Translations under genes and position numbers: made by a program
Notes under the pieces: model-generated
Seen by the model: only the letters and a program-made list of their open reading frames with translations
Told to the model about the DNA's origin: nothing
Database searches by the model: none
Shown here: one piece after another, positions 61,851 to 64,000 of the stretch
Numbering within the stretch: position 1 is the first letter of the stretch
Layout of the letters: the number at the start of each line of letters is the position of its first letter
From: Burkholderiales bacterium
Lineage (GTDB): Bacteria; Pseudomonadota; Gammaproteobacteria; Burkholderiales; Burkholderiaceae_C
Direction: 5' to 3'
Length of the DNA stretch: 64,000 bases
Assembly: GCA_016223165.1 (NCBI GenBank)
Contig: JACRPO010000005.1
Span: forward strand, 868,001 to 932,000

Positions 61851-61856
61851 ATCATA
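61851..61856 (-). promoter_or_regulatory. -10 box TATGAT eight bases before the CobD-like start (possible leaderless mRNA)
   Basis: TATGAT on the minus strand, 8 bases from ATG 61842; no ribosome-binding site is present. Confidence 0.35.
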
Positions 61857-61936
61857 GAGGGCGATGGAGGGCGGCCGAGCACGCACGGGCTCCCACGTCT
61901 GGCAGTACGGGTGGGATGCCGGCCGAGCCGGCCCGC

Positions 61937-62677
61937 TCAGTCCGCGAGGAAGCGGTAGAGATTGCGCAGCATCGCCGCCGTCGCACCCCAGATGAAGTAC
62001 TCGCGCATCTGGCCGTCGGCGCCGGGCCCGTGCCACGGCATCGAGAAGAACTGGCGCTGTCCGCCATCGAAGGTGAAGACGTGGCGGCGGTGATGCTCCG
62101 GCGCCATCAGATAGGCCAGCGGCACCTCGAAGGCCTCGGCGACCTCGAAGCTGTCGAGCACGAGGTCGAACGGCGGCGTCACCAGGCCCACCACCGGCGT
62201 CACCGAGTAGCTCGTGACGGTGGTGTAGATCGGCAGTTCGCCGACCACCTCGACATGGCGGCGGGCCAGCCCCACCTCCTCCTCGGTCTCGCGCAGCGCC
62301 GTGTCGGCCGCGCTCGCGTCGCTCTCTTCGCTGCGCCCACCGGGAAAGCTGATCTGCCCGGCATGGTCGCGCAGGTGGTCGGTGCGGCGCGTGAGCAACA
62401 CCGAAAGGCCCTCGGGCCGTTGCACGAGGGGTACCAGCACGGCCGCCGGCGCCAGCTCGCGCCCGAGGTCGAAGCGCCGCCCGTCGCCGGGCATCTCCGG
62501 CGTGAACGGCGCCCCGGCGGCGAAGCGCTGGCGAAGCCGGGAGACGCTCAGGCCTTCGGGCGTGATGCCGGGCAGGTGCCCGTCATGCCCGGCCACCGGC
62601 ACCTGGCGCGGGTCGAGGATGCGGGGCGGGGCCAAACGGGGCGGCAGTGTTGGCGGCAGCGGCGACAGTGGCGGCAC
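61937..62677 (-). CDS. Nudix hydrolase, CoA pyrophosphatase type
   Basis: 246 residues if GTG 62677 is the start, but the Pro-rich first 20 residues are not conserved and the start is uncertain. The Nudix box is GGRSEESDASAADTALRETEEE followed by VGL; the preceding LLTRRTDHLRDHAGQISFPG is the mark of the CoA pyrophosphatase (NudL/YeaB) group, which hydrolyses CoA to phosphopantetheine and ADP. It lies between the CobD-like gene and rplS, all on the minus strand. Confidence 0.9.
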   Translation of the reverse strand: MPPLSPLPPTLPPRLAPPRILDPRQVPVAGHDGHLPGITPEGLSVSRLRQRFAAGAPFTPEMPGDGRRFDLGRELAPAAVLVPLVQRPEGLSVLLTRRTDHLRDHAGQISFPGGRSEESDASAADTALRETEEEVGLARRHVEVVGELPIYTTVTSYSVTPVVGLVTPPFDLVLDSFEVAEAFEVPLAYLMAPEHHRRHVFTFDGGQRQFFSMPWHGPGADGQMREYFIWGATAAMLRNLYRFLAD

Positions 62678-62730
62678 CGAGGCCGCGGACCGCCGCGATG
62701 CGAGGGTACCGACGGCCGCGCGGCGCGTGA

Positions 62731-63084
62731 TCAGGCCAGCTTGGCCTTGATGCGCGCCGACTTGCCGCTGCGCTGGCGCAGGAAGTACAGCTTGGCACGG
62801 CGCACGTCGCCACGGCGCTTGACTTCGATGCCGGCGATCAGCGGGCTGTAGAGCTGGAACGTGCGCTCGACGCCCTCGCCGCTGCTCACCTTGCGCACGA
62901 TAAAGCTGCTGTTCAGGCCGCGGTTGCGCTTGGCGATGACGACGCCTTCGTAGGCCTGCACGCGCCTGCGCGTGCCTTCGACGACATTGACGTTGACGAT
63001 CACCGTGTCGCCCGGGGCGAAGGCGGGCAACTTGCGGTCCAGGCGGGCGATCTCTTCCCGCTCGAGCGTGGCGATGAGGTCCAT
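62731..63084 (-). CDS. rplS: 50S ribosomal protein L19
   Basis: 117 residues from ATG 63084. The family core is complete: [81 protein letters not shown]19 bridges the subunits near the A site. The usual rpsP-rimM-trmD-rplS order is implied, as trmD lies just upstream in transcription. The 190-bp gap between them has no recognisable feature. Confidence 0.97.
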   Translation of the reverse strand: MDLIATLEREEIARLDRKLPAFAPGDTVIVNVNVVEGTRRRVQAYEGVVIAKRNRGLNSSFIVRKVSSGEGVERTFQLYSPLIAGIEVKRRGDVRRAKLYFLRQRSGKSARIKAKLA

Positions 63085-63274
63085 GGTTCTCTCCATCGAT
63101 CTTGCGGCGATACCGGCGCCTGAAGGGGGTTCAGGCGGGTTGCTCACGCCGGCACGGGTGTCGTCACTCGTGCTGGCATGACGGGCGGGTTGAGAGGGTG
63201 CGGTCCAGGCCCCGCAAGAACAAGAGGGACCCGGCGCGCTGTTGTGGCCCGGCAGAGGATCGAAAAGCTGCGGA

Positions 63275-64000
63275 TTATAGGCTGCCGGAACCGCGCAGCC
63301 GGGCGAGGAAGTTCTCGTCCGCCGGCGAGAGCCGCCCGTTGCTGCGCGCCCGCTCGATGAGGTCGGGCCGGCGGCGGGCCGTGATATCCAGCGAGCACTC
63401 GCGGCGCCAGCGGGCGATCTCGGCATGGTGTCCCGACAGCAGCACCGGCGGCACGTCCAGGCGCACGCCCTCCACGACGAGCGATTCGGGCCGGCTGTAG
63501 TGCGGCCCTTCGAGCAGGCCGTCCACGCTGCGGTCGACGCCGCCGGGTGCGGCATCGTCGGAGAAGCTGTCCTGGCGGTGCGAGGCGGGCTTCAGCACGC
63601 CCTCCTGCAGGCGAGCCACCGCATCCAGCAGGGCCAGCGCGGGCAGCTCGCCGCCGGAGAGCACGAAGTCGCCGAGGCTCAACTCGTGCGTGACGCAGCG
63701 ATCGATGAAGCGCTGATCGATGCCCTCGTATCGCCCGCACACCAGCACCGCGCCCGGCCCGTGGGCGAACTCGCGCACGACCGCCTGGTCGATGCGCCGC
63801 CCCGTGGGCGTGAAGTGCACCACCGGCAGGGACGCGTCGCCCTCCTCCGGCGCAGCGCGCTCGGCGCGGATGGCCGCCAGTGCGCGCAGCAGCGGCTCGG
63901 CAAGCATCACCATGCCCGGCCCGCCGCCGTAAGGGCGGTCGTCGATGCGCCGGTAGGCGTCGTCGGCAAAGTCGCGCAGCGGCCACAGGCGCACGTCGAC
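63275..64000 (-). CDS. trmD: tRNA (guanine-N1)-methyltransferase TrmD (N-terminus cut by window edge)
   Basis: About 242 residues visible. The frame continues over the window edge, so about 15-25 N-terminal residues are missing. Motifs: [56 protein letters not shown] and the C-terminal NFLARL. TrmD makes m1G37 in tRNA with a trefoil-knot SAM site. Upstream would be rimM and rpsP. The Met within VDVRLWPL is not the true start. Confidence 0.95.
   Translation of the reverse strand, partial: VDVRLWPLRDFADDAYRRIDDRPYGGGPGMVMLAEPLLRALAAIRAERAAPEEGDASLPVVHFTPTGRRIDQAVVREFAHGPGAVLVCGRYEGIDQRFIDRCVTHELSLGDFVLSGGELPALALLDAVARLQEGVLKPASHRQDSFSDDAAPGGVDRSVDGLLEGPHYSRPESLVVEGVRLDVPPVLLSGHHAEIARWRRECSLDITARRRPDLIERARSNGRLSPADENFLARLRGSGSL

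Noticed and set aside
1..64000. tRNA, rRNA, IS element, prophage or integrase
   Set aside because: None found by reading gaps and protein frames; the order of genes is continuous with known Burkholderiales blocks.

Overview
The window is about 70% GC, densely coded and free of rRNA, tRNA, IS elements, prophage and CRISPR. Gene content (FlhDC-type flagellar control, the xseB-ispA-dxs block, a CobD/CbiB-like gene beside rsgA, rplS-trmD) points to a betaproteobacterium of the order Burkholderiales, probably near Rubrivivax, Leptothrix or Methylibium. This placement comes from reading the proteins, not from a database search.

Layout. (1) 1-7550: accessory and regulatory genes: a cut SnoaL-like gene divergent from a MocR regulator, a cysteine hydrolase with a GlxA-type regulator, a surface-anchored intradiol dioxygenase, an OmpR/EnvZ-type pair and an unknown gene. 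(2) 7700-18190: a signalling block: an Hpt protein, a REC-PAS-GGDEF-EAL protein and a diguanylate cyclase on the minus strand, a divergent histidine kinase, then an ANTAR regulator and a 1221-residue multi-PAS HisKA_2 kinase, followed by an EAL-HDOD protein that abuts flgL. (3) 19570-32267: the complete rod-hook operon flgBCDEFGHIJKL (minus) and divergent flgA-flgM-flgN (plus). (4) 32538-46351: a soluble chemoreceptor, fliA, a P-loop-less FlhG-like protein, flhF, flhA, flhB, cheZ, cheY, motB, motA, a membrane methyltransferase, flhC and flhD. (5) 46561-64000: housekeeping genes: folE2, dxs, ispA, xseB, a Rieske oxygenase, cupin, mercaptopyruvate sulfurtransferase, UspA, ZIP transporter, ppk1, orn, M48 protease, phhB, rsgA, CobD-like, Nudix, rplS and a cut trmD.

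How it works together. FlhDC is the expected master regulator. FliA and its anti-sigma factor FlgM are both present, and three good sigma-28 promoters are visible, before flgM, motA and cheY. fliC, fliD-fliT, cheA/W/R/B and most export genes must lie elsewhere. Several c-di-GMP enzymes and phosphorelay proteins next to the flagellar operon suggest coupling of motility to second-messenger signalling.

Most notable observations: sigma-28 -10 boxes that also supply the Arg-stop codons of the upstream genes (methyltransferase/motA and motB/cheY); a run of 14 C in the flhD-flhC spacer; an FlhG-like protein that keeps the FlhF-activating DQAxxLR motif but has lost its P-loop; a 161-bp near-palindrome after flgN; six starts with a -10 box 6-7 or 8 bases upstream (possible leaderless mRNAs); and repeated expansion of short tandem repeats, often 12 bp, in signalling genes.
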